Shown here: positions 46,383-57,594 of the stretch, one piece after another
Layout: the number at the start of each line of letters is the position of its first letter
Position numbering within the stretch: position 1 is the first letter of the stretch
Assembly (NCBI GenBank): GCA_027605045.1
Contig: JAQFWX010000004.1
Span: 1,808,683 to 1,872,682 of the forward strand
Direction of reading: 5' to 3'
DNA length: 64,000 bases
DNA from: Phallus indusiatus
Taxonomy: Eukaryota > Basidiomycota > Agaricomycetes > Phallales > Phallaceae
The notes under the pieces: model-generated
Told to the model about the DNA's origin: nothing
The model's database searches: none
What the model saw: the letters and a program-made list of their open reading frames with translations, nothing else
Position numbers and translations under genes: made by a program

Positions 46383-49300
46383 ATGAATTTCATCCGCAAA
46401 AACAAGGAAAAACCGAACAAAAATCCGGACAAGATCCTGGACTCGCCACCTTCCTTAACATTGCCCTCGTTTGCTTTAGATGCTTCGGTCCCTATTGCAG
46501 CAGCATCCCCGTTTCCAAGCCTTTCTCCTACGAACCCCTCGCCTATACCAGATAGTGCCTCTTCGTCCACGTCGCCACCGCTATATGCTAGATTCGCCCG
46601 TGGGACTTTTGAGCTTCGAGAGCCGGAGCTTCTTTCGCCCTCGTCTCCCCGACAAACACTCCGACATCGTTCTTCGAACGAGTCTGGCGCGGGCTTTCGA
46701 AGCGGTGGCGTAAGAGACGAGGTCGAGAGACTCGTCGTCGCCAAGCGTAATGCCGTTGGCGCCAAATCTGGCAGAGACTCCCCCTCTGTAAGGGCTCCCA
46801 GCATTCGAAGTGTCATGAGCGGCAGAGACTCCCCACTGCCAAGTCTGGGTGAGATCGCAGAAAATTCCAATCAGCCTAGACGAACAATCAGTCAGCCGGT
46901 TGTCGCTCTACCTCGTCCGCCGACTCCTCCTCCTCCTTCTCCCCCAAAGATTATTTTTGCAAAAAAATTACCAGCTACAAGCCCTGAGAAATCTTTACCC
47001 GCAGCCCCTACTCCGCCAGCAGCCTCGCCCGCGGTGTCGCCGTCACCCATTGTGATACCCAGTTCGCCCCAATCCAAAACACTTCCACCCCCTTCTCCCC
47101 TTTCCTCGTCATCGACTTTGCTTTCATCGCCCACAAAGTCACCTGGTGCATCAAGAACACGAGCTTATTCTCCTTTGGCCGCGTTTCTTTCGATTAAAGA
47201 GAGTAGCAATACGCCCTCTAACGTAGCCGATTCTAATGGAAAAGATCAAGACATACCTTCGAGCGTTACCACATCCGCGTCCACTCCCATCACGCCTGCA
47301 TCCACTACGTTCATGTCTTCCTCCGATGTGACGGGAACATCTATATCGTCCAGCCCTACTACCATGAATTCCTCTATAAAAAATTCAGCGACATCATCTA
47401 ATGAGCCTGGACATACTGGAATAATAAGACCAGGTGTTCCTAAGAGTGCAGTCAGGAATGGAACGGTACAAGCAGGTCCATCCGTTCCTGAAGGTAATAA
47501 TTCACCAGTAACAGGCTCTTCGTTCGTGTTAAGAGAAAAGGGTTATTTCGCTATGTATCCTGATCGCGACAAAGTTAAGAAGACGATCGAAAACGTAAGT
47601 TATTCTCCCTCTGTTTTTGAAAGAAAAAATTTATATGAATTTATATGAAAATTTTTTTCAGTTCGACTCTCCGTCGTCGCTAAATAAACTTAACTTACCA
47701 AGTAGTGAGCCTGTCACCTCAATTTCTTCTCGGCCCTCCAAATCTAGTATCTCTACTGTGGAGGATGACGATCCCAGCCTACAGGCATTCGTTAAAAATC
47801 TTCCCTCCAGTATTTCGAGGCACACTACTGGTGACAGTGAGACTTCGTCTATTGCCTCTAATATTCTCGCTAGCGCTACATTCGGAGAAACGAACAGACG
47901 TATTCCCCGCGGTGCTCGCTTAAGCCGGATTGGTAGCGGTTTCAGTAATGGAAATGGTGTAGAAGATTTTCAGACGAACGCGTCCTCCCCTATTCTTCCC
48001 TCTGACAAAAATTTTGGCTCTACCTCTCCTGCTCAAGCACTTAGTCGGAAAACGTCAGGATCCGTTTTTGAAGAGACACATACGTCCAAGATTCCAACCG
48101 CCAGTGCGAATGCGTCGACGTCCTCTTTATCGACACATTCGCGAGAACATAGCCATAATTCAGCATCAAATACGCCTTCGTCTTCCAGAATGGCGTCCAA
48201 ATCAGAGAGTGTTCGAGACAGGGTAAGGGCACTGGAAGAAGAGAGGGAAAGGGAGAGGGAAAAGGAAAGGTTACGAAGAAGCAGCCCTTGGGTTAGAAAA
48301 GATGGTACAGTCGGAGTAATCAAACCTAAAAAGGATGAGAAAGAAAGTAATGGTAACCGTTCTGTCTCATCAAGTACCGTTGTTCAGCAAGCGGCTTCTC
48401 CCATATCTTCGATACACGACAGAGATACCACTTCTTCCACTCAAAATAAGGAGGATGATCCCAAGGTTGATAAAGCTGGAGGAAGTGTTTTGAAGTCGGA
48501 AAATACTTTACCGTCTCTTCCTTCTCCACAGCCCATATCCCCATCCACTACTGCTACTGCCTCGGAGCCTGTTACACAGCCGATAATTGAGCCGATAACT
48601 CAAACACAGACACAAACACCGCCTGAACGTCCTCCGAAGGAAAAGACAGCACCGCCTTCCCTTATTCCTGTGGCTAGTAATAATTCCCAACCCCGGCTTT
48701 TGGGGATGAAGCCGTTGCCTACTCCTGGTAACGGCAATCTTGTAGGTCATGAAGCGGGAGAGATAGAAGGTAATAGCACTAGTTCGATTGAAACTGGAGC
48801 ACCAAATAAAGCCGGGATAGGAGCATATGGTGGCGATGCCAGTGTTCCTCCCGTAGCCCCAGTTCCACTGGAACCGGTACAAAATGACGAAGTTCGTAGT
48901 GTTGTCGAGCCTCCGGCTTCCAATACTAGGTTACGTAGCGGATCGACGTTTGATTTGGATGACGATCCTTTTGTTCGCGGACCGTTAGTGCGACAGACTA
49001 CTCCTGCTCAGGCCACTACCGCGCCCACACCAGCGTCTGTTCCTGTCGACATTGTCGATCCTCCAACCGAGTCTTCCGAATTGCAATCTGAAGTGTCTAA
49101 TGACGACGTCCCTCTGTCGGGATTGATCAATGGGAGGAAGGAAAGATTATCATTGATAAGTCTCCTGCTTCCAACGGAACCGATGATATTGAGGTAAATA
49201 CACGACCGGTCATGTTTTAGAGTACTCTCTCAAGTATTATAGATATCAGAGAAAAACCTTCCATTGCCTCCTTCAGGTATACCGGCTGTAGATACTACCA

Positions 49301-51056
49301 AAGAATCTCACCCACCTGTGGCCCCTCTCAACATTTCGCCGAAACACCATAAACACAACGAATCTGTTGCTACAACGTATTCGAACGAGAGTGATAATGA
49401 TAAATCTGACGAGGTTGAAGGAGAAGATACGATTGATGACAACACACCCACGTTACCTCCCTATCCTTTGGAACGCCACCTATGCCATCCCTACCTTTTC
49501 CATTCTTTATTGAAGTATCTCTCTTATATTGACGTATTGAATGTTCTTTCTTTGAACCATTCGATACGGAGGTCCTTGACTGACATCAGAGATCTTCGGG
49601 AAGAGATTCTCGAACGGTTCTTACGTACAGTGGGATATAGCCGCTGGAACTGGCAAGGAAAAGAGCCTCTTGCCCTTTCTTTGAAAGTTCGTCTCGTGGC
49701 CTGTTTTAGTTGATGCTCTATTTATGTATATCTGATTTATAGGATCTAAACGCATATCTTCGCGGAGTGTCAACACCTATGCACGAGTATGCTACTATCG
49801 CGGACGCCTATCTTGCTCAACACGCAGGTAATTCGTTACCCGCCTCTCGAATTCTTCGCTCCCTTGCTGCATCCTGCCGCTCTTACACGCGGCTGGTTAT
49901 TCGTTTACGCGAACATGCTGAAGCTGAGTACGCAGCCAGGGCTCTACCTCATGCCCCTACCAGTCCCGGCTCTCCCGGCTCTCCTATGTCAATGAAACAT
50001 GCCCGACATCTCTCTGTTCAGTCGGCTACATTTTCTGCTGATTCTCACGACAGTTCAAATGCGTACAGTCAACAAAGGTCGTCTGTTTCATCAGGTCCAC
50101 TACAATATCGCAAGTTTTCGTCTCCTTTGTTCAGGATACATCATGCACCGTTATTGCGTGTCTTTGTGCCTTCTGCTAATGGCGCATGGTTGTCTGATGA
50201 GAGCGTGCTTGAGTGCGAAAAGGAACTAAAAAGGGCAGGCGTACTCCCACTTCTGAGACCAGGTGATGTTGTTTGGGATACAGCTGTGACTGAAGAAATG
50301 AATGCTGGAAGGCTGGTGTGGGACGGCAGCTACCTCATTGTATGTCTATTATTATTTTTTTAATTCCTTTTACCTCCGTTAATTGAATAATACTCTGTTA
50401 AGGACTTGGATTATAGCTACACCCTAGCTGGTGAATTGCCTCGTTACTTGCACTCGCTCTCTTTCCCTCCTTCCTACTTCCACAGGGTGATCCAAGCCAA
50501 CGGAAATCCTTTATGCCAGATAGACGTGAGCCCATGGGGTGCCGAAATTATTAGCAACGTCCAGCTTGTTCAAGACAAAGTGATAACCAACACGTATGTA
50601 AATACTATATGTCTTAGAATGAGTGCCCTAACAACGCCTACTTTTTGTGTTACCAGACCCCAGGCGGCGCAGCACAGCGTATTGCGTTGGGTCCATCGTT
50701 CACGTTTCCAAATTGTACCTGACACACCTATCCCGGATTCGGATGGGCTGACTGTTGATCCCAAATGGGTAGGAACTGTTGTTGTCGAGGCCGAAGGCAC
50801 GAATGAAGGTCTTGGAAACCTTCTTGGACGGTGTGGTGAGCAAGTGGCGACAAAGGCGGAAGCGATCACTGGGGGGTTGAGTAATACCATGGGAAAGGGT
50901 GAAGTAGGACGGGCATTCCGTTTGATACGATCTAAGAGGTAAGTTTTTCCTGGCGCTCGTTCTCTACATCAGGCTAAGAACTGGCCTGCGTATGCCCTTA
51001 GTCGACCTGGCGAAATTTGGTTGCGCTGTGTTTCCGAAAAAGAAAAACTTGCCTGA
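46383..51056 (+). CDS. Giant Ser/Pro-rich protein with F-box-like C-terminal region
   Basis: Unrecognised function. About 1000 residues of Ser/Thr/Pro-rich disordered sequence (PPTPPPPSPP-type runs, one charged coiled-coil piece VRDRVRALEEEREREREKERLRR) precede an ordered C-terminal part. That part has a region resembling an F-box (YPLERHLCHPYLFHSLLKYLSYIDVLNVLSLNHSIRR), a helical segment, and a beta-rich domain with two conserved-looking blocks (LLRVFVPSANGAWLSDESVLECEKELKRAG and LVWDGSYLIDLDYSYTLAGELPRYLHSLSFPPSYFHRVIQ). Introns near 47595-47661, 49195, 49689-49742, 50341-50401, 50595-50656 and 50940-51000. It ends EIWLRCVSEKEKLA. The start is the first ATG (46383); the frame extends upstream only from GTG. 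It looks like a fungus-specific conserved protein, perhaps a cell-polarity or ubiquitin-ligase adaptor. Confidence 0.68.
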
Positions 51057-51810
51057 AGGGGCCGGAAGCTGCTTTTATTAATGTTCATGGACTGTTCACA
51101 ATCTTTTTATACTACACCATCGTTTCTTGATACCATAGTAGGTCTGCAATGGGAGTGGACATTTCCTTTTTTTTTACAGTCATTTTTAAGATGACCAAAC
51201 GAGTGTCTCTATCGCTTGTGTCTTTTGTGTACGTGCTTAGTTTCACATTTCACATTCATTTCTTTAATCTGTGCATGTATCCTGCGTATTTTTTTTTGTA
51301 CATGCTGTTATCAATATCATTTGGCTCCACCAGACGGAGTTGGCTATTTGGAAATTAAGGGTTATTATTACAACCTGAAGATTATTATGTCATGAGGATA
51401 GGTTCGCTACAACATAACCTGACACGACATGTAAATCATTCATCATCTTTACACCTAGCAGCCTCACGACCCTGAGCCTCAGAGGAAGCCTTAAGGTCCG
51501 ATGTGAATACTCGACAGCTTTGAGCTCGGACCGCAGAAGGCTCGGAAGCATCGGCCTCTAAAGCCAATGGCATTGTGATGTGTGACATGTATTACGTGAT
51601 TGCGTGATGTGTGACCGGTATTCCCAATTGGGCGGATCCGAAACGAGTTACAGGCTCTCCACCGCCTTTTCTATTCCAATGGCAATGCAGTTCTGATTCC
51701 TTCTAGCTCTCGCTTTTTCCTTTCCTTTCCGCCTTGTTCTTCTATCCTATTTTTCCTTTTTTCTCTCTCTTTTTTTTATCTTTTCTTTCTGACTGTCCTC
51801 AATATTGTTT
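51057..51810. other. Intergenic, with a 12 bp direct repeat
   Basis: 3' flank of the giant gene, then the promoter of the Ser-rich gene, ending in a long pyrimidine tract (about 51700-51790), a common fungal core-promoter feature. GTGATGTGTGAC occurs twice, at 51575-51586 and 51604-51615. No gene is seen. Confidence 0.45.
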
Positions 51811-53728
51811 ATGAGTTTAATTTCTTCGAATTCAACTTCAGCGTCAAGTTTTAGCCAAGTCTCATCAACGTCAGAAACCTCTCTTAGCGAATCGGCAGTC
51901 CCTCCCACTTCAGATAGTAGTACTAGTAGCGTTTCAGTTAGCGTTAGCCCCAACCCCTGGTTTGTTGGTGTCGAACAGAAAATTGATCATTGTTCACTGT
52001 AGAACACGGCTTCGCCAACTTCAATTTCCGCTACTTCGCGGCCCTCTGCGAGTCTTTCCTCTACATCATCGAGCTCCATGTCGATGTCGTCCACTAGTCC
52101 TTCGTAAGGTTTTCTTCTGTATCGAATTCACTGACGAAAATAAAAATTCATTATAATAAAATAGATCATCGGCGTCGAGTAGTCCGTCGGACTCGAGCGT
52201 TTCGTCATCGTCCTCACCAACCAGCTCATCCAGCAGCACCCCACCGCCCACTACCTCGCCCAGTAGTACGAGCTCACAATCAACTACTCCCACGTCTAGT
52301 AGCTCCTCTTCCTCAGTTAGTACTCCACCGCCTCCACCGCCCTCGAGTACTAGTTCTTCTTCGATCTCTACTCCCCCTCCTTCGAGTTCGTCTACCAGCT
52401 CTTCAGAGTCTCAAGCGTCGCCAAGCACCTCAATCAGCAGTCCTTCTGCTTCACCATCGTCCACTTCCTCAGATTCATCTTCTTTGTCCCCTTCGCACTC
52501 ATCCTCGTCTGATACATCCATACCTCCAACACCATCTCCCTCGAGCTCTGTAACATTCGTTTCTGTAACCTCAACTATAGTGACCACTGTCAATGGCCAA
52601 GTATCCACCGTAAGTTCTATTTGATCTAATTTCATTTTCCGCCTTCCATCTCACTCACATGTACTTGGTTAGGTGACAAGCACGTTTAGTAGCCCTAGTA
52701 CAGTGAGTTTAAACACTCCCCCATCCGGTTCGTCGTCTTCCAGTGGCCATGCGGGAGTAATCATTGGCTCTGCAATCGGCGGTACACTTGGCGCCCTGTT
52801 ACTTATAACAGGTATATTCTTTCTATATCGTCGTGGATCCCGCCAGAAGACAGCATTCTCTGCCCTTCCTACCGCTCCTCGTTCTCCACCCCTCCACGAG
52901 CAAGATTTTGATCTAGAGGGACATTCACGGCAACCTTCACTCCCTACATTGTTGCCTCCCCGTGGCAGTGAAACAGGTAGTATATTTCGTGAGGAAGTGT
53001 GGCCGCCACCGAATACGGGTAGTAGGCTGCAGGATCCTCTTCTAGCAGCCAGTAATGTTGATTTAACTTCTATTGTTGATGCAGTGATGGGTCCCCAACA
53101 TCTTCGCTGGAGTTCTGCTGATACATCAGCCTCTTCAGAACCTCTCCTAAGTCATGACACTCCTGAAGGCCAATCCCTTCGACCATCTACGTCTGGCTCT
53201 AATCAGATGGGACTCGGCCCCTCGGGTCCAATGAACACAATGGATCCTAGCACGGGCGGAAATCAGCAACCTGTCATGAACGCTGACTCCGCTCAACAAC
53301 CATCAATGTCAGCTCAGCCGTCTACGGGACATATGACAACACCAGGTGAGGCTAATCTCTCCCCTGAACGCCCATTTTCCTTGAGTAATCCTGCGGGCTC
53401 TCAAAATAACTCCTTTTCATTACCACCGGGCGCCGCGCCTCCGTTCACGCCCTTTTTGAGTCGGCCTGTTAATCGTCAGAGACGGCATGATTCTATACAA
53501 TCATCAGGATCACCCCCTCCGACTGAACAACGTGCTGAGCGCACATACGGACCGCTTATGGTCATCAATGACACTTCGAATAACCAGGACATGCCTTTGG
53601 TGGATCTATCTCCCACTCGAGGGGAAAGCATCCCGAAGGATAATCCCCCGTTGTATCACACTCTTTCGGACCTGATGACAGAGCCGCTACAACCAACTAA
53701 GCGAGGCGAGGGTCCATCCTCTCAATAA
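51811..53728 (+). CDS. Ser/Thr-rich single-pass membrane protein
   Basis: Looks like a cell-surface mucin-type sensor in layout (Mid2/Wsc-like), without a named domain. Four exons: about 260 residues nearly all Ser/Thr/Pro, then TFVSVTSTIVTTVNGQVSTVTSTF, a single membrane helix (VIIGSAIGGTLGALLLITGIFFLY) followed by RRGSRQK as stop-transfer, and a cytosolic tail of about 290 residues rich in Ser/Pro/Gln. The ATG at 51811 gives no signal peptide: MSLISSNSTSASSF is polar. Either an upstream exon is missed or the protein inserts by its internal helix. Introns near 51964-52004, 52107-52165 and 52611-52672. Dense Ser/Thr would be heavily O-mannosylated if luminal. Confidence 0.65.
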
Positions 53729-54279
53729 AGAAGGAAAGGGTGTTGCTCTTGTTGATGATCACTGGAACGGTTAGGCTTGAAACCAAAAAATCCTTCTATC
53801 GCTTAAATTTGTCAAACGCTTTTCTTTTTTTTTATGGACGGTCAGGACGCCTCTTGATTATGTTTTTTTTTTGCTTATATACACCTTTTATTGTTGTTTT
53901 TTTTCTTTCTGGTTTGCATGCTTGCTTGCGACTATTCTGGATTGTTTTAGTTTTTATGCTGTTCGCACATTTTCACGCACTCTCACAAAAACCTATCTTT
54001 TTCACACATTTATTATTGGACGCAGTATTAAATTCTCGCCGCATAGCTCTTTCTTTCTTTTTTTTACTAGAACGTTCATCATCACTACACACGCTATATT
54101 TTATCTATCTAAATGGGTAGATGCAACGTATACAAAATAACATGAGTTGATATGTTGAGATATCTAATGTCTATTTAATCTTGCCATGTATTCGATGTTA
54201 AAGCGAATCAAGGCTAGGCGTCCGTCCATAAGGAAAGAATATTAATCAAGAACCACTATGTAATATAGCACCCGTTCAA
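53729..54279. other. Intergenic between converging genes
   Basis: T-rich 3' flank of the Ser-rich gene with several T runs of 8-10 bases, then the 3' flank of the folylpolyglutamate synthase gene. No gene is recognised; ORFs in the T-rich part are hydrophobic only because of composition. Confidence 0.45.
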
Positions 54280-56455
54280 TCAAGAGTTCAACGCAACGTC
54301 ACTGAGACCGGCAACTTCAATGACACCCCCAACGAGATGTAGACTACCACAAACCAGCACTTGCACGGCAGTATCTGGTTCTTCCAAGGACCTAATCACA
54401 CTAACTGCGTCCTGGATAGAAGGTAAAACGTGAATATTGGACGCTGGAAATTCAGGTCGCAACGTTTGCCAGCTCCGCGCAAGTTCTTGTTGTGTCGTCA
54501 AATTAGTTACCCCATTTTTTGCGAGAGCAACAGAAGCCAAATCTGAGCCAGGCCCTCTCATGAGACATGTCATGTCAATTCACAGAAAGTGTCAAAATTT
54601 CACATACCGGGTTTGAAATTGCCGTCATTGTAGGTGACGTTAGTACAAAAGATGACATTCGAAAAGATCTCCGGATCGGGTTGTATGCCTCGTGATTCCA
54701 ATTGTTTCAATAAGACGTTTTGAATTACTTCCAGAAACGTGCCACCGGATCGACCACTCGTACAATTGAATATCAAGACTCGTTTTGTGAGAGTTCTTTT
54801 ATTTATGCTCGTTCAGAGGATGACAAAAACGAGAAAATAAAAATTACATACGTTGACTTTTCAGGTTTAAACCCTCCCGTCGGACCAGCAAACCACTGCA
54901 TTCCACAAGAAATACTCTCCACGGTATGGGATCCATCGACAAACCATGTGGTATTGGGCGCCTGGGGGTCCGCAATTTCTTGACACCTTCCAGGCCAACG
55001 AGCTTGCTGAACGCCTTTCACAAAAAGTTCATCCAAGGGTTCTGTTGAGTGTTCCTTGCCCGTGATTGCTTTCAGAACTTCGCGAGTCAAATGTATTGCC
55101 AAGGATGCGTTTTGTCTTTGATGATCGCCAGAAATACCTGAAAGAAAAAACCCTTTATATCAAAGGAGAAGGTTGATTGTGAGTGTAGACGTACCGAGAT
55201 TTAGATTCGCAAGTTCTGAGATCACAGGTACGACCGTAAAGCTTGAACTCTAGGTGAAGGTACGGTTGAGAATACTGGTAGAAGATTATGTGACTTTCTA
55301 ACCTCTTGTTCTGTAGCACATCTTCGAAGCGCACTAAGCCCTTCTTCGGGTTGTTCAACGGAGTACGCCGGAACATCTTTCTGGAAGAGAGAATTCAGAT
55401 ACCAAGATACCAAGAATGAATGCTCCGTGCCTTGAATATGCCTCCTTTATTGTACGCGATTTCACCCAATGTGTTGCCAAGAACGGAGACATGATCGAGA
55501 CCTAATGAAGTTACACCCGTGACTAGGGGACGAGGAACAATATTCGTGCTATCGAAGCGGCCGCCGATCCCAACCTCCAACACGGTGACGTCCACCTGCC
55601 AGATTCTGATTAGCAGGAGCAAAGCACAGCTAAGCTTTGGAGGTCACTTACGTTTAGTGATAAGAAGGTATGAAACGCGACAATGGTCATGAATCTGAAA
55701 TAATTGGGTCGTACGGGCGTGGATTGAAGTGCTCTCTTTTTTTAGGCGGACAGATCAGTCTTGGGAGAATACTTGACACGAAATAAATCACTCACAGACG
55801 TATTCTGACCGAGTAGATCCCACACTTCGAAAAAATATTTTGTGAACTCGTCTTCAGATATAGGAACACCGTTTATGCGAATTCGTTCACGGACAGCAAC
55901 GATGTGCGGGGATGTATAGAGACCTGTTTCAAAGTTACGACAAATCAAACTTTTGGTCAACGTAGATTTAGCTCTTTGATTCACCGATCTTTTTTCCAGG
56001 GAGAGCTACTCGTAATATTGAATCGCAAAAGGCACATGTTGAGCCTTTCCCCTTCGTTCCCGTAATGTGAATAACGTTTAATCTATTTAATTCTTCAGGC
56101 TGAAAATAGAACGAGAATTTAGATGGGCTATGGAGAGACGATATGATCAACTGACAGTATGTCCTATTCGAAGAAGATACTCCACAACTTCTGGTAGGGA
56201 TATTTTATTAACAGCTCCACCTGAGTCACGTATTGCGCTCAAGACAGCAGCATTCGATTGCTGGGAATTCAGACATTGTACAGCGGTCTATTAGCGAGCA
56301 ACAAGTAATGTAAGGATAACAGAAAAAAAGGGAGCATGAAATAAAAATAATACCTTGTAGTCCCTAGATGACATGAGTGATCTTGGTCTGGTATACGCCT
56401 TAGATGGGTATCGTGCGCCTTTCAGAAACAGAGAAGATAACCGCCGGACAAGCAT
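54280..56455 (-). CDS. MET7: Folylpolyglutamate synthase
   Basis: Adds glutamates to tetrahydrofolates, needed for one-carbon metabolism and organelle function. A basic presequence-like N-terminus (MLVRRLSSLFLKGARY) with a second Met at MSSRDYK suggests mitochondrial and cytosolic forms. Then NVIHITGTKGKGSTCAF (P-loop and folate motif), KKIGLYTSPHIVAVRERIRINGVPISE joined across an intron, VDVTVLEVGIGGRFDSTNI, VTSLGLDHVSVLGNTLGEIAYNKGGIFK, ARWPGRCQEI, and WFVDGSHTVESI. It ends VLVCGSLHLVGGVIEVAGL. About eight short introns. Complete. The start codon faces the BRCT gene; a transposon now lies between them. Confidence 0.92.
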
Positions 56456-56542
56456 ACATTAGTAAATTTAGAAGAAAAAAAATGACTCGCAAATTTTTTT
56501 TTGAAGGTCAATTAATTCACGTCACATGACACTCGGAACCAA

Positions 56543-56579
56543 AACGCGACCTTAGGACCGTGACGCGCGTGACACGCGT
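56543..56579. promoter_or_regulatory. CGCG-rich motif cluster upstream of MET7
   Basis: ACGCGA (56544), ACGCGCGT (56563-56570) and the 12 bp palindrome GACACGCGTGTC (56571-56582) containing ACGCGT lie 90-125 bp before the MET7 ATG. They were probably shared with the BRCT gene before the transposon insertion. An MBF-type cell-cycle role is inferred from yeasts only. Confidence 0.4.
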
Positions 56580-56584
56580 GTCTG

Positions 56585-56593
56585 AGACTCACC
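56585..56593. repeat. Target-site duplication, left copy
   Basis: AGACTCACC directly abuts the left end of the element. The identical 9 bp at 57573-57581 abuts the right end. A perfect duplication suggests a fairly recent insertion. Confidence 0.85.
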
Positions 56594-56906
56594 GGTAGTA
56601 AAGCTTGCGCAAAGTCTTGCTAAGCGGCTGATGCTACGGCTGAAATAGCCGGAGCTAAACGCTGTAGCCGAGTGTAGCCGCTGTCAAATAATAGCCGCGT
56701 AATTATGTAATTGCACTTTATTCCTTTTTTAGCAGAAGTTTGATAAACTGCTCAGCAAGCGAGCTTGGTCAGCAGCACCCACTGACGCACAGACACGGCA
56801 GGATTTGCCGCCACGGCTCATTCGGCTTTTACCAGCCAATGAGAGGTATCTAGACTAATCTTGGACTAATCTCGCATAAATGCCCACCGTTTATGATGTA
56901 GAAATT
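56594..56906 (+). repeat. Left terminal inverted repeat of the MULE
   Basis: Begins GGTAGTAAAGCTTGCGC. It pairs with 57265-57572 in reverse complement through to a shared TTATGATGTA-A-AATT block at the inner end. Differences are scattered substitutions and small indels, concentrated around 56695-56760. Confidence 0.85.
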
Positions 56907-57264
56907 GAGGGCGACTGTTGTTCGGTCTGATAGATCAATGGAAAATACCATATGATGTGAATTGTGTGATGCCGGGGTTTAGTTCTCTCAGATGCCAACT
57001 TTTTTTTTCTCTTTCCAATGTCTCAAACAACTTCTGTAGAAGTTTTTTTAATTGCACATTGTATACCCCATATTTTTGTAATTAAATTTTTTAAAAAAAT
57101 CAACCTTTTTTTGGTTGACAATTCTGAGCTGAAGACTTTGTATTTTCCAGAACAGATGAAAGGGAAAAAAAAATAAGGTATATACCAGAGTCGAACCCAG
57201 AGCACATATCACAAAGGAATACACAAATCCCACTGATCCATCGAACCGAACGACAATCATCCAT

Positions 57265-57572
57265 AATTTTTACATCATAAACGCTAAGAGTTTACACGAA
57301 ATTAGTCTACGTGCCTCTCATTGGCTGGTCAAAGCCGAATGAGCCGCGGCGGCAAATCCTGCCGTGTCTGTGCGTCAGTGGGTGCTGCTGACCAAGCTCG
57401 CTTGCTGAGCTTTTTTCAAGCTGCTGCTCAAAAAGGAATATGCGCCGCGGAAGCATAACATAGCCAAGCGGCTACTATCTGACAGCGGCTACACTCGGCT
57501 AAAGCGTTTAGCTCCGGCTATTTCAGCCGTAACATCAGCCGCTTAGCAAGACTTTGCGCAAGCTTTACTACC
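57265..57572 (-). repeat. Right terminal inverted repeat of the MULE
   Basis: Reverse complement of the left arm, ending GCGCAAGCTTTACTACC. The best-conserved internal part is the stretch reading CTGACGCACAGACACGGC on the mirror strand, identical in both arms. Confidence 0.85.
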
Positions 57573-57581
57573 AGACTCACC
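57573..57581. repeat. Target-site duplication, right copy
   Basis: AGACTCACC, second copy, 13 bp upstream of the BRCT gene ATG at 57595. Confidence 0.85.
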
Positions 57582-57594
57582 TTGAACAAGACCC

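Larger units (their letters stand above)
56594..57572. mobile_element. Non-autonomous Mutator-like element (MULE)
   Basis: A 979 bp element with terminal inverted repeats of about 310 bp at nearly 90% identity by eye. It is bounded by a perfect 9 bp direct duplication AGACTCACC (56585-56593 and 57573-57581). Both ends are exact mirror images (GGTAGTAAAGC...GCTTTACTACC). Long inverted repeats with 9 bp target duplications are the hallmark of Mutator superfamily elements. The central 360 bp is AT-rich and has no transposase ORF, so it must have been moved in trans. The long arms could fold into a snap-back hairpin. It sits in the intergenic space between MET7 and the BRCT gene. Confidence 0.85.

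Noticed and set aside
46340..47134. Minus-strand ORFs opposite the giant gene
   Set aside because: Open only because the sense strand is Ser/Pro-rich; Gly/Glu-rich translation with no family features.
51575..51615. Twice-repeated GTGATGTGTGAC as a regulatory array
   Set aside because: Only two copies, 29 bp apart; could be chance or a small duplication.
53740..54140. Hydrophobic ORFs that look like small membrane proteins
   Set aside because: They come from T-rich 3' flank (TTT/CTT codons) and overlap each other in different frames.
57170..57255. A tRNA gene inside the MULE core (minus strand)
   Set aside because: A- and B-box-like words and a T run are present, but the acceptor and T-stems do not pair, so it is not a tRNA gene. 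Kept only as a low-interest finding.
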